A DNA stretch of 64,000 nucleotides from Ailurus styani (GCA_002007465.1 LNAC01000745.1:296921-360920); one strand, 5' to 3'. Counted from the stretch's first letter, positions 45,148-57,362 are shown. Notes: generated from the letters alone by a model not told the origin. Made by a program: numbers and translations.

Positions 45148-45324
45148 CTCAAACCATTGTTAACGGCTTCTCTTAGGAGGGGCAGGGTGTCCATTGGGTG
45201 ACACCTTGTTCCATCAGCTTGCATGGAATCATCTCCACCCACGGCCAGAGTTTCTAACCAGCAGAGTTTGTTCGGTGTATATTTTTGAATAAAATATGCT
45301 TGAATACAAAAGTGGAAAAATAGT

Positions 45325-45535
45325 TCAGAGGAAAGCACAACTGACCCGAAGTCCAAACATCTAGATACCAGCCCCGGGGTAAGTCACTCACCTGTGTGAC
45401 CCTAGGCAAGTCACCTAACCTCTCTGAGTCTCAATGTCCTTATCTGTAAAATGGGGCTAATAATACCAATTCTCCTTACCTTATAGATTGTTTGGGAAAG
45501 TTTCATTAAGATAATTGGAAACTGATAGGTAAGAT
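45325..45535 (+). mobile_element. MIR element
   Basis: CACCTGTGTGACCCTAGGCA, AGTCACCTAACCTCTCTGAG, TCTCAATGTCCTTATCTGTA and AAATGGGGCTAATAATACCA are near-consensus MIR. It runs from the tRNA-like head region to about three quarters of the element. Confidence 0.92.
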
Positions 45536-45866
45536 GTAAAGTAGTTAACAAAGGTAAAGTATTAATAACAACATCAAGGAAAACCTGTCACAGTGAGCCT
45601 ATAAAGAATGCCATCAGAGACCTTTCTATATCATGAGAAAATTCCCAACAGTGGTTAAGATAGTTTTCCAGTTGCCCTTTTTTGTTTAAGCAGGAATTTG
45701 CTGACCAGCTTCCAAATGATCATGAGAATAGTCAGATTGTCTAGGAGAAGTAATTACTTCAGAATACTTGGACTTGTGTAGACATGATTCTTGCAAGAGT
45801 ATAAGTGAATTCTGTGTCCCTTAACTCTGGTATTTTCCTGCGAATACAGTGACCTTCATTCTAGTG

Positions 45867-46070
45867 TAGCATTCTCCAGTATGGGAGCCACCAGCCACAT
45901 GTGCCTATTTAAATTGAAAATAATTAAAATTAAATAACATTACATCTTTAATTGCTCCACCATACTAACCACATTTTAAATTCTCAGTAGCCCCAGGTGG
46001 CTAGTGGCTAAGAATTGGTTAGCACAGATAGAGAACATTTGCATCACAGAAAGTTCTACTGGACAGTCCC
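45867..46070 (-). mobile_element. MER3-like hAT-Charlie element
   Basis: ATTCTCCAGTATGGGAGCCA, CCAGCCACATGTGCCTATTT, CAGGTGGCTAGTGGCTAAGA and AGAAAGTTCTACTGGACAG match a common ~210-bp non-autonomous hAT element with near-palindromic GTCCAATA/ GTGGCTAGTGGCTA ends. I believe this is MER3; the family name is from memory. Confidence 0.65.
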
Positions 46071-46144
46071 ATTAGAGCATTAAAAAAGTAAGGCTTTACT
46101 CGAAGGAAAGTAGAGAAGTACAGATAGCATGTGCTTACAAGTTC

Positions 46145-46325
46145 AAGCTTTGACTCAGTTCTACCTTTTCTTGGGCAAAAAAATGACTTGGACTCTCCAT
46201 GACCCAGTTTTCTTCATCTGTAAAATGGGGACAATAATAGTATGGTTTGATAGAGGGACTATAAAAATTAAGTGAAATAATATAGGTAAAGTATCTAGCA
46301 TATTACACACACTCTACAAATGTTA
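46145..46325 (+). mobile_element. MIR element
   Basis: TTTGACTCAGTTCTACCTTT, TCTTGGGCAAAAAAATGACT, TTCATCTGTAAAATGGGGAC and AATAATAGTATGGTTTGATA follow MIR from head to its 3' third. Confidence 0.88.
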
Positions 46326-47925
46326 TTTATTACTGTATTTCATCAAGTCTAAGATGCAAAACTTTTCACATTTTAACATAACTCAAATTCATATGTAATT
46401 TATAGTCGGTGCCAAAAGAAACTTGGCAGAGAAGTAAGTTGTGACATAGATGTCAATGCCTGCACATGTGCAAATTAGCATGTGTATAGGAGGTTAGAGA
46501 TTCATCTGAGTCTCACCTAAGCTGAGAGCTGAGCCTTGTTAGCATGGCAAGTAGTTGAACCTCATTTTAAATTTGGATCCTTATTGAAGTTTAAAATGCC
46601 TTTTAAAAGAATTGATTAAAATTTAACAGAAACAAATAACTACCTTCGCAGAATACTGTCATGCTCCACACAATTAAAGACAATAAAAATTGCCAAATCT
46701 CTTGGAATAAGGCATGGCTTTCTCAAAACTGTAAACATTTAACGGTGTCCAGTCTTAAAGCCCAACAGCTACCACTCCTGTACCAGCACCCATTCATCAG
46801 AAATCTCCTATTGATTCTTAAGAACTGTTTAAGGACCAATATACCTTTCGGTGAAGGAGGAAAATATAGTGATGACTTTAACCACACTGGAACAGTTCCT
46901 CAAGCCCCGAATACTGTGATACGCCTTGAAATTAGTCTTTTGTTCTGACATGTGCCGAAGAGAGACAGATTAGAAAAGACAGGTCATGAAGAGCCGTGGA
47001 GGAGGTCAGCATGACACTATGGGCAGTGTCCAAAATAGACTCAGGAGAATATTTGGATTTTGCATGTGAGAAGGCTCGGGTTCGAATCAAACTTTCAAAC
47101 TGAAGAATTTATGTCTATCGGAAAAATAGAACAAAATTTTAAAAAGCTGTGTAAACAACTATAAATATAGGTGCTTTTTTTTTCCCCCTGAAAAGCTCTT
47201 ATAAAATTCCTGGAGTATCTAACAACCTATGGTGTCTGGTATCCCAGTATCAAGGAAAGGCGGGATTCCACATTTCCCCAACCACCCAAAACTAAAAGCA
47301 TTTCTGTGAAACCTCTGGTAGCTGAAATGGCATAAAGCAAGAGCCTCCCTCCCCTTTCCACGTTTTGCCGCTTTGCTTGTCCAAAAAACTTGTTAGTACA
47401 GTAATGGCTTTTCTCCTTAAAGCAAAAATCCTCCTCAAATTTCTTTCACTTAGTGAAAAATAGATACTAATGTAGATCTTTCATGAAAATGAAGTGGCAT
47501 ATTGCAAACTGTTCAGGACGAGGGCATACCTCTATCAAAAGAAAAGCCATGTGAGGAGAGAAGGAAGAAAAGAAAATCCCTGTATTTCCTGAACTTAGCT
47601 CTAGAGGACAGTTTTTTTGGTATAGTTTTTTTTTTAAGTTTCATTGCTAATAATATATTTCATCAAATCTGACCCTCTCACTGAGAAACACAATTATTTT
47701 AAAATCCCCAAGGTGGGGGGGGGGACCTTGCCAATAAAACTGATAAAAGTACCTCCTTATCATTTAGAATTTTAGGCATAATATAGGTACCATGGTGACA
47801 TGTTTTTTTAAAGAGCCCTTATCTTTTAGGGATACATGCTGAAATATTTACAGAAATGATAATATGAAATCTGGGATTTGCTTCAAAATAATGTAGGAGG
47901 GTAGAGGTGAAGGGTTGGTACGTAT
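46326..47925. other. Mostly unique
   Basis: No gene is recognised. The 95-codon plus frame at 46661-46948 lacks any recognisable domain. A G10 run lies at about 47715-47724. Confidence 0.4.
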
Positions 47926-48392
47926 GTGTGATAGGCAGACTTCTAAAATAGTTCCCGATGATCCTCACCTTGGTAGATATGCCCTTATGTAATCCCCCCT
48001 CCTTGGGTGTGGGCTAGATCTAGTGACTTATTCCTACAGAACAGAATTTGTTAAGGATGGTGGGATGCCTCTTTCATGATTAGGTTAAAAAACGCTGTGA
48101 CTTCCCTTCTTGCTCACAATCTTGGGCCATGTTGTCAGGTGCTTTATAGGGAGAGCCACGTGGAAAGGAACAGAGAGAGGCCTTCCCCCAACAGCTCATA
48201 AGTCAATGACTCCTGTCAACAACCACTTGAGTAAGCTAGGAAGTGGATCCTTCCCAGGTGGGATGAGGTGACTACAGCCTTGTGAGATTAGCCAGAGGAT
48301 CCAAATAAGCCCTATCCGGAGACTGAATCCACAGAAACTATGAGATAACAAATACACAGTGTTTTAGGATGCTAAAGCTGGGGTAATTCATT
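47926..48392 (+). mobile_element. MLT1-type MaLR LTR, older subfamily
   Basis: TAGGCAGACTTCTAAAATAG, GTAATCCCCCCTCCTTGGGT, GTGGGCTAGATCTAGTGACT, GATTAGGTTAAAAAACGCTG, CACGTGGAAAGGAACAGAGA, ACCACTTGAGTAAGCTAGGA and ACAGAAACTATGAGATAACA follow an older MLT1 LTR (H to K type) over most of its length. Confidence 0.8.
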
Positions 48393-48734
48393 TTACCCCA
48401 ATGGATAACCAAGACGGTATGTTACAAGACTGGTCACAGTTTGACAAATTTTGAGGCGAGTGAGAAGTGTATTGGGGTTCATTTACTCTTCTTTCTACTC
48501 TTGTATATGTTTGAAATTCTCCATGACAATGAGTACTTCAAAAGTAATCAGTGAAATATGGTAATGACGATTCACATCCTTTCCTGTCATCCATCAGCAG
48601 TACTGATATTTTCCATAGGGCCGGGCATTGTCTATATCTTCCATTTTGATATGTTTCATACTCTGACTTGTCTACTTGGCTCCATGAGACAGTAAATATT
48701 TCGTGTCTGTAAGCATTAATGAAGAAATGACCTA

Positions 48735-48916
48735 GGGGTGCTGGGTGGCTCAGTCGTTAAGCATCTGCCTTCAGCTCAGGTCATGATCCCAGGGTCCTGG
48801 GATTGAGCCCTGCATCAGCGGGGAGCCTGCTTCTCTCTCTCCTACTCCCCCTGCTTGTGTTCCCTCTCTCACTGTGCCTCTCTCTGTCAAATAAATAAAT
48901 AAAATCTTAAAAAAAA
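48735..48916 (+). mobile_element. CAN-type SINE
   Basis: GGGGTGCTGGGTGGCTCAGT, GGTCATGATCCCAGGGTCC, TCCTACTCCCCCTGCTTGTG and the tail AAATAAATAAATAAAATCTT. About 13 bases that normally precede CAGCGGGGAGCC are deleted. The duplication AAATGACCTA is at 48724-48733 and 48917-48926. Confidence 0.93.
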
Positions 48917-48926
48917 AAATGACCTA

Positions 48927-49729
48927 ATTTGCCCACTTAAGAAACCAAATAAAAACTAAGAGAAAAGACTCTTCTTACGTTTGTGAGCAATTTGGAAAAT
49001 GGCAACAGCATGAACGAAGGTAAGTAATGATTTAAAATATATATAAATAAAGAAGGGGGGAAAGGAGCTCTGACATCGGACTAAGAAATCATAGATGATG
49101 GCAGATTTGTTAGCTCATTTCCCAGGCTGTGCACCAATTGGTGTCTCAGCTTTTGTTTTGTTCACTCTGCCTGACTTTTGACTATTACATTAGTTCTTAC
49201 ATCTCTACCAGCAGGGCAAAAGGGAAAAGAAAAAAAGAAAGAAAGAAATGCACTATTCAGATATTTCCCCCTGTCAACACATGTAGAAGATGTTAGAGGT
49301 GATGGAAACAAATAGCAAAACTTAAACATTAAGTTAATTAAGGCAAATTAGCTATGGAGTAGGGATCTGAATTCCTACTGAGCATGCAACTTGCCAATGC
49401 ATTGGTCTTAAGTTTATAAGGTCACATCTCGATAAAATTTAACAAGTATTTTAGAAGAGATATAAAATGTTTTTTATCAAACCCACGCGTAATTTTCTTA
49501 TCTTCTTTTGACAGGGATAATTTTAAATTAGCTATTTGCCACTTTGTTCTCCTAAAATGATTATAGGATGTGACTCATTGAGGCCTAAATTATGTGAATG
49601 TGCTGGAAAGAAATCTGCTGAGCATCAGCGGTTGGGGACGAGTGACTATTCAGTCCTTGGGAGCAGACCCTCTTCTATTGTGATCCAGTCCACATAGGGA
49701 GAAACTCTATGTAAGTAGTTAAACATCCA
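48927..49729. other. Unique sequence
   Basis: No gene or repeat is recognised except short A/GAAA tracts near 49223-49248. Confidence 0.4.
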
Positions 49730-49985
49730 AATTCTTGGTGGGATCATCTGGCTTCAAAGTACAAGCTCTGTTATTTACTAAGGGTATAAGCTTGGGCAAG
49801 TTCTTTAAAAGCTCTGAGCTTTTACTCATCTGATAAGTGTACTAATCTGATAAGAGACTAGGATAATGTAGTTCACTTCTGTATTTGTTAGAAGGAGCAA
49901 ATGAACTAGCACATGTGACTGAGCACAGGGTGGGGCACCATAATTGCCCCTCGATAAATAAGAGCTATTATTGCTATTATTACCA
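49730..49985 (+). mobile_element. MIR element, near full length
   Basis: TCATCTGGCTTCAAAGTACA, AAGCTTGGGCAAGTTCTTTA, TTTTACTCATCTGATAAGTG, ACTGAGCACAGGGTGGGGCA and CTCGATAAATAAGAGCTATT trace MIR from head to 3' end, including the final ATTATTGC. Confidence 0.82.
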
Positions 49986-50224
49986 AAACCAACAGAAGAC
50001 AATCTTAGACCCTCAGCTGCCCAAACCATACTCTAAGGATGTATGAGTGTGAATTATGGTAGAAAGTGCAATAAACCTCCCACTCCTTTTCAGTTGACAT
50101 TTTCATATTAAAACAGGGTGGGGGAGAGTTAGGAGGATGTATTTATGCCTATGATTTGCATCCTTATGTTATTACAATGTAACATACTACACATATGTTC
50201 ATATGATCATAGTATATCTCTAAT

Positions 50225-50470
50225 TCAGTGTTTTTCAGCTGGGGGTAATTGTGCCCATTCGTGGGTATCACAGGACAACTGGCTATTTGGGATCTCTGGA
50301 GACCTTTTTTATTGTCATCCCTGGGAAAGTGCTACTGGTATCCAGTGGATGAAGACCTGAGATGCTCTTAAACATCCTACAATGCAAAGGACAGCACCCC
50401 CCTCCGCCGCTACCACGAAGAATTACCCAATCCAAAATGTCAACAGTGCTAAGGTTGAGAAACTCTACCC
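50225..50470 (+). mobile_element. MER20-like hAT-Charlie element
   Basis: CAGTGTTTTTCAGCTGGGGG at the 5' end, AAAGTGCTACTGGTATCCAG, CTTAAACATCCTACAATGCA, AAGGACAGCACCCC, AAAATGTCAACAGTGCTAAG and GTTGAGAAACTCTA at the 3' end. This is a full-length copy, more complete than the one at 19971. Cellular hormone-responsive activity is known for some copies only. Confidence 0.88.
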
Positions 50471-52734
50471 TAGCTAAAGCCAAGAACAGAATTGTCCTTT
50501 TAGTTGGCCTTTAGAGGTCTGGAGCAAGTATTTAACAATAGCTAAGATGGCCTTTAATCTCTCTTATTTTCAACCAATGGAAATACTTATCATTCTTTAA
50601 TCATACTGACCAAGATTTCAGAAGGCCTCTTCCTGATGCTATTAGCTAAAACAGATTTTACTTTTTGAGAAGAAAGAAGAACAGATATGCCACAAATAAG
50701 CAGAAAAATCTCCTATTGTTCCTTTTGTGACCTGGAAAAACTGATACATACTATATTACATATGTTATAAATATATGACCTATAAATAATAGGATGTACC
50801 ATTCTATACTTCCTTATGCCAAGAGTTTGTGGCCCAACCTACCCAACACCATTGTATGCTAAGGGGGGGGGTAGAAGAAGGTATAAATAGAGCACCTGTA
50901 TGATTTCTTCAGTAGTTTTCACCTTCCAACCAACCCTCCTCTCCAGTCTAATCAAAACACTTCTAACAGTCTCTGTGGATATTTCTCCATCAACAACCAA
51001 CGACAAACCCCCACCACCATCAGCTACCACGGCATTTCACACCACCTATTATTGTTTGAAGAGACTGAAACCAGAAGCCCTATTTTTCCACACTGCAAAT
51101 ATTTGAATGGGCTGTCAAAAAGACAGAAATACGCCCCATCCAACAGCAACAAACCCTGTGCAAACAAATCAAGTGGTGCAGAAATCCTTTGCACAAGATG
51201 ATAGGGAAGGCCTCCATGCTGACACTGTAGGCGAGCCAAGTTTTCATGTACTTGGATGGCTGACCTCCAACTTCTGACATATTCATTATATTCCAGCATG
51301 TCGGCTGCAGATTGCATTGAAGTGATGACAGCTACAAGACAGCCAACGAGGAATATGGCCATTCTGGCAACAGGTGGCCTTTCACTTGTACTGGGAAAGT
51401 TAATCTAGTTTATCATCAAAGTATATTATGTTCAAGGAGTGTCATGTTTTGAGAGCTCTAGTGACAGATCAAATAGAGAAAGCATTCTTCCGTAGAATGT
51501 GACATTTTGGGGAGACCAACCCTTTCAAACCACTTCATTGTTTATGCTTGATTCAGGTCTGTTCAGTTACTCCATTGTCTCAAGGCTTACGTTACAGTTT
51601 CCAGCTCATGGTTTGTGTCCTCTGTCAAGGGCTAATGGAGGTGTCCACAATCTCACTTTAAATAATCAAATGCCTGTGCTGCAAGGAATTTTTAATGGCC
51701 CTAATTTGTCAGTAGAAAAAAAAATACTGAAGAAAGGGCCAGCAGGAAAGGTATGTATGCATATCCATGCAAAGTGACCATCATATTTCCTGATGAATTT
51801 TCGAGTTATAGATGTTCAAAATCAGCTCTGCATACCCCCTTCAGAATACAATTTTTAAGAGTAATCATTGAAATGAAATCATATCCAAGGCTCATAATGG
51901 GGAAACAATGGCCCCTGGAGGGTACTAACTTCTCTTTGGGTTTAACCTTGGATTTTGGCAGGAAATTCCTCCCCAACCTCTCTCCCATTCCCACTAGAGC
52001 CTGAGATAAATGATGTTAGATGGTAATATTTATTCAGTCATCCCATTCCATGGCTGCCTTCCAAGTTGGATGATTATGTTTTGCTGCACTTTGGACCTCA
52101 TTTGAAAAACTCTTAGTACTTCTAAAACATAGGGAGGCAATCAAAATTCTCATTTGCCTTGTGGAAAATAATTCTGATTTGCGTGGAAGTCTTCTAGCCT
52201 ATCGGGCCATTCTTTATGAAGAGTCTTATGGAAGGAGGAACAGAGTAATGCTGCTTATATTTTTTTTCACTCTATGTGAACTCCTTTTTGCCCAGGGACA
52301 GTCAAGACATTTAATCTCTAAAAGCAAATTAGTCTCTTCAGTCCACAACTACTTTTCTGTATTTGAAGGGATGGCAGTGGTCCCATAAACATAAATAGAG
52401 AAGGCTATGTCTATTTAGAACACTTCTCTCGTGTTCTTGGACCCTACTAAAGAATCAGGGACTAAGCATCAGCTGACTCATCTCTAATATTGATGATTCT
52501 GAAGTATTAACCTGCCATCCTAACAATCTGGTAAGTACCTCTTTGGGAATTAGTCAAATTGAACACACTTTGGACCAACAGTCTCAGAACACACAATTCT
52601 TCTGGATACTGAACACTTCAGAGGAAAAAAAAATATTGAGGAAACAAAAGTAACATGATCTAATTTGGTTCTATAATCATTCCATCCATCTATGACTTAA
52701 AATATGGTGCAAATATTTTATTTAATTCAGATAA
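50471..52734. other. Mostly unique; one notable minus-strand frame
   Basis: No repeat is recognised. A 112-codon minus-strand frame (51024-51362) begins with a hydrophobic stretch, MAIFLVGCLVAVITSMQSAA, that would suit a signal peptide, but I recognise no family. It has no visible splice or promoter context and could be chance. Confidence 0.35.
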
Positions 52735-52960
52735 TCACTATATAGCACTTAAAACGTGCTAGGCATTGTTCTTAGTACTTCCATATGCATTAAAGTATTT
52801 CATCCTCATAAAAATCCCCTCAGGTAGATACTATTATTATTACATTTTTACAGGTAAGGAAACTGAGACACAAGAGTACAAGTGTATTCTCAAGGCCACA
52901 AAATTAGTGACGGAACCTGGTCAGCCTTACACCAGAGTCCATTATATTAGCTAGCCGCCA
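52735..52960 (-). mobile_element. MIR element
   Basis: ACGTGCTAGGCATTGTTCTT, AGGTAGATACTATTATTATT, TACAGGTAAGGAAACTGAGA, AAGGCCACAAAATTAGTGAC and ACACCAGAGTCCATTATATT give an almost full reverse-complement MIR. Confidence 0.88.
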
Positions 52961-53027
52961 TGTTATGTTATCTCCACCAGCAACTTAATAAAAGCATGAA
53001 TAACACCCAAAATACAATGAGGCAGAC

Positions 53028-53190
53028 TAGATACTGTGCATGTTATCTGTAATCCTTACCACAATCCAGTGAGAAATTATCATCCCCATTTTACACACAA
53101 GAAAACTGACAATTAGGGAGGTTCAATCATTTGTCTGAAAACTCACAGCCAGCTGGTGGTAGAGCTTGGACCAGATAATGTGGAGGTAAA
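53028..53190 (-). mobile_element. MIR element
   Basis: ATCATCCCCATTTTACACAC, AAGAAAACTGACAATTAGGG and CTCACAGCCAGCTGGTGGTA then GAGCTTGGACC match the MIR core on the minus strand. Confidence 0.8.
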
Positions 53191-53237
53191 GAGATGAAAC
53201 AGAAAATAATTGGACAAATGATCAAACCTCCCTAAGG

Positions 53238-53270
53238 CTGACATTTAACCAACTGAGCCACCAGGCAACT
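53238..53270 (-). mobile_element. CAN-type SINE head remnant
   Basis: TTTAACCAACTGAGCCACCA then GGCAACT is the reverse complement of the SINE head (GCCTGGTGGCTCAGTTGGTTA). The rest of the element is missing, so it is a deletion remnant or partial insertion. Confidence 0.55.
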
Positions 53271-54824
53271 CTAGAATCATGTTTACTTATGTCAATGAAT
53301 AAAGTAGCATAAAGTTGGAATGTAAAGTATAATCCAATTCTTTTTTAAAAATTTATTAATTTATATGCATATAAATTTCAGGTAGTAAATGCACCAAAAC
53401 ATTAACAAAGAATACTCCTAAATGGTAGGAATATGAGTGGTTTTTTTTCTCTTCTTTATACTCTTTCTATTTTTTAAACTTTCTACAAATTCAATATGTA
53501 GTATGTTCATAATCAGGAAAAAATAACAGTCATTAGAAAACTATGGGATAACTCACTGTCCCGTCTGCACAGATCTCCATTTCCAGCCTCTATCATGAGC
53601 GTGAAACTTCTCTAGCCCAGGTCCCAGCAGGACTGGAGACAGGGTTCTCGAACTGGATTAAAGTATAGCCTGAACTCCACATAACCAAGGAAACACACGA
53701 TCTAAAGCAACGGTGGAAATCATTGCCAAAGAGCAAGAAAAACAAATGAAGCCAATTGATGGATGTGGCGATACATGGGAACACAATAGGATCCACCCAT
53801 GAGATACAAGGAGCAAAGCCTGTAGCCTGGAAGGGCAGCAGCAGAAGAGGAGAGCTCAAGTAGAGTGAAAATAAGCTCAGGAAGAGGATAATCGTTGGAG
53901 ATACCTACAGGGCTTCCTCTTTAGTGACTTGGGGCTTAGTCCTGAGGTGGTCCAGTAGCTTAAGGAAGGCAATCAAGGTTGGATCAGCTCAATTCTGGTT
54001 CCCTAACAGAGCCATGTGAGCCACACACATGGTAGGAAGTACTAGTCATGGAACCCTAGGCCAGGATAATCAGGGCAGCTCTAGCCTCCCATGGACAGCA
54101 CCCCCTACCCCCAGTTCGATTCAGGCATGACCAGAACAAGCGTCATGGGCCCAACAATCATAGCTACTTTCAGGATGCCAAAACGATGCAGACTGTAGGA
54201 CAACTTGTAAAAGAAAAGAGTATCTTGAGATTTAGACATTCCAAGGAAAAGAGTCACCTTTAAGAAATTTGTCCAGGTTATAGGGAATCCTGGGAAGTTG
54301 CTGGAGAGGGCCAAAATTAGCCTAGTTCTGGGGAACCCTGACTGAGAACCAGGAAAGATGTAAAGGCTGTCCCACAAGTGTAACCAAAGGCACTGAGCTG
54401 GTCTAGATGTAGAAGCTCAGCTTCTCAGAAATACTGTTGCTTGATATTGTGTTTCTCCTAAATTCTTTTTCTTTCTAGCCTGTTACTTTCTTTTAGTTAT
54501 TCTTCAGCTGTCCTTAGTCATGGATATATTCCATAATTTTGCTGTGCTTAAACTATGTTGTCTGCAGATGATCAATTCTTAAAATACATTGAGACTCATT
54601 TTATAGTCCAGTAAATGGGCAGTTTTTGTGAAGGTCACATGACATCCAGGAGTATATTTCCACAAAACAAAACTTTTTAACTGCATTGTTTAAATCTTCT
54701 ATACCCCATTTTTTCTCTTCTCGACCCATTGATTGATTGGGGGAAGCATATTACCACCCACACAATAACTAGTAAATTATTATCTCCCACTCCCTGAAAT
54801 TCTTTCATTTCTTCTCTATTAGGT
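53271..54824. other. Unclassified; hydrophobic minus-strand frames
   Basis: Near 53340-53520 the text (TAAATGCACCAAAACATTAA, TTCTACAAATTCAATATG) resembles a common but unnamed old repeat. Minus-strand frames at 54105-54377 (90 codons) and 53593-53859 (88 codons) have Phe/Leu-rich segments like membrane spans. They are separated by stops, so they could be a decayed gene or chance. Confidence 0.3.
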
Positions 54825-55742
54825 ATTCATGTCCAACTTCCAATCTCCCATACCTGTTCCTACTCTGCTCTTCTCCGTCTCAACAATGAACAACACTTAT
54901 TTTTCCACTGCACACACTGGAAAACATGGGGTCATTCTTGACTCCTCTTTGTCTCCTGCATCAAATCCCATGGGCTCTGTTATTGAAATCACACCAGAAT
55001 CTGACTCATTCTCATGTTCTCTAGTGGTCCAAACCACAATCACCTCCCATGTGGATTATTGCAACAGCATACAAACTGGTCTTCCTGTTTGCTTGTCCTC
55101 CTACAGTCTAAACTCTGCACCACAGCTCGAGTGATCCTTTTAAAACAAAAGTGTAACATGTCACACCACTGCTCAAAGGTGAGCATCTCACCCTGAAAAA
55201 AAAAAAAATCCAAAATCACCGCAATGGCCATCAAGGTCTGCATGATCTGACTCATTACTATCTTGCTGACACCATCTCCTGCCACTTTCTCCTTTGCTCA
55301 CTCCACTACAATCACAACAGCCTCCTTGCTGTCCCTTAAACACATTAAGCAGAGTCTTGCTCAAGGTTTTTATATTTGTTAATTCCTCTGCTGTGAAAGC
55401 TCTTCTCCCATAGCTACATATTGATTATTCCTTCACTTCCTTTGGGTCTCAGCTCCAATGACACTTTATTTTTAAAAGCATCCCCTTACTCTCTATCAAA
55501 AATAGTTCCTCCATATGGTTTCTCTTGCTCCCCTTACACTATGTTTCATACACATTACCTCCCCAAATTTGTTTCTTTGCTTAGCACTTAATCACCAATC
55601 CTCTACTCCCAAAGATTAGACTAGATTATAAATTTCGAGAGTGCAGAAATTGTCTGTTTTGCTCACCAGTGTGTCCTCAAGCACCTAGAACAGAGTCTGG
55701 CATAGCCTGGCTTTCAATTAATATTCAATAAATGAATGAGTG
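54825..55742 (+). mobile_element. L2 LINE 3' end, about 0.9 kb
   Basis: The order of phrases is that of L2: CATTCTTGACTCCTCTTTGT, GTGGATTATTGCAACAGCAT, CTGGTCTTCCTGTTTGCTTG, CATGTCACACCACTGCTCAA, AATGGCCATCAAGGTCTGCA, CACCATCTCCTGCCACTTTC, CTCAGCTCCAATGACACTTT, AACAGAGTCTGGCATAGCCT and ATTCAATAAATGAATGAGTG. This is the best-preserved L2 in the window. The small frame at 54829-55134 is remnant L2 coding or chance. Confidence 0.9.
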
Positions 55743-57230
55743 CAATTTTAGGAACTCTATTTATAAGAGAATACAAAATTCCTGGTGAGTTAGCATGGTA
55801 ATGATTACATAGAAATCCCTTTATCCCTAAAGATGTTTTGGCCTTAAATTTATTTTTTTCTGAATTAAATATAGGTATGCTGATGTTTGGTTAATATTTC
55901 TGTGACATAACTTTTCCCATTGCTTCCATTCATCTAATGGGTTTTTTTAAGTTTTTATTGAAATTTCAGTGTCATGTTAGTTTAAGGTGTACAAAAGAGT
56001 GATTCAACACTTCCTTATATCAACCAGTGCTCCTCATGACAGGTGTGTGCCTTAATCCCTATCACCTATTTCACCTGTTCCCCCCTCCTGTCCTTTGACC
56101 TTATGTTTTAAAGATCATTTATAAACAGCTCGTACCTAATTTGATATTTTTAGTGCAATCAGAAAAGTTGTTGACTTTTAATCAAATTCAGACCACTTAT
56201 ATTTATTTATCATCATATTTGTATTTATTTATTATTTTGTGCTTTCTATTTGCAACGTTTTCCCTGAATGTCTTCTACTGGTGTTTCAAGAAGTTTGCTG
56301 ACCTCCTGTCATTACGTTTTAAGTAATGTGTCTTTTCTTCCTGTCTGCTTTCAAGATCTTTCCTTTGAAGTGAATGTTTTCTGTGTTTTACAATGCTTCC
56401 CTGTGAAGTATCCTGGCTGTGGATCAGATTTTAGTCATTCTAAAATTACTTATTTTAAAGCCTCCCTTTGCTGATTCTATTCCCTCAAATTCTTCAGAGT
56501 TTAAATCAGCTGTTTGTTGAATCAGCTGATTTTTATTTTGGGGGTGCTTTTTTCCTTTTATATTTCATAATTTTGGATCATCCATGCATGTTCACTTAGA
56601 CTTTACAGGTGGGACTGCTAAGGAGATGGGTTGATACTCTATCTCCCTAGAAGGAGTCTGTTTTGCTTCTGTCACCCAGAGAAATTACCAGAAACAAACC
56701 AAATTTTGGAGGGGATCCCACCTTATCATAAATTCTTGACTTACAGATTACCAAATCATACAAGTAGTGTACTAAACCTGTGTACACATAGACTTTTAAT
56801 GATGGTGTCATGAAGGAGACTTTTTCTCCCACCCAGAACCCAAGTCAAAAAGACCAGTAAGCCTTTTTTTCCTCCCCTCTCCCTGTGCTAGTAAGTGGCT
56901 TTGTGGTACAGTGTTCATTTGTTTGTATCCCACGCCCCCGGTGCTACTGTCGCTTAGGGTAATTCCTTTTAGGATTCTATATATGGGGGCCTGGGGTAGA
57001 GTCTTTTCTAAGTCCCCTCATTACAAAGACCAGAGATTCCATTCTTATTTTCTGCCTTTTGACTATTAACATGTATGCCCATGGTCTTCAGAACCAGCAC
57101 CCACCTCCATCACAAGGCAGACACAAGTTAACTCCCATATTCAGCTTAGCTTCTCCATTTCCTTGCCATCTTTGGTGCCTAGGATTTCTTTAACTATCCT
57201 GAATGTTCTGCTTTGTTATTTTTTACCAAT
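55743..57230. other. Carnivore L1 fragment and unique sequence
   Basis: About 55940-56100 carries carnivore L1 3' wording: TTTTTATTGAAATTTCAGTG, AGTGATTCAACACTTCCTTA, TAATCCCTATCACCTATTTC. The rest, to 57230, is unclassified with no gene recognised. Confidence 0.5.
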
Positions 57231-57362
57231 CCAATTCAGCTGTTTTGTTTCAGCCAAGATTGTATTGTTTTATGCCATCTAGTCTGCTATATATTGCCAG
57301 AAATTGAAATCCCAAGTCACCTCCCTTTAAAATAGAATCTTCCCTGGGGACGCCCGGGTGGC
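57231..57362 (+). repeat. 132-bp duplicated segment, source copy
   Basis: From CCAATTCAGCTGTTTTGTTT to CGCCCGGGTGGC, this segment recurs at 58455-58586 with one mismatch (G at 57306, A at 58530), a constant offset of 1224. It contains unique DNA plus the first 17 bases of the SINE that continues here. Because the SINE is complete only here, this copy is the source. Confidence 0.97.
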
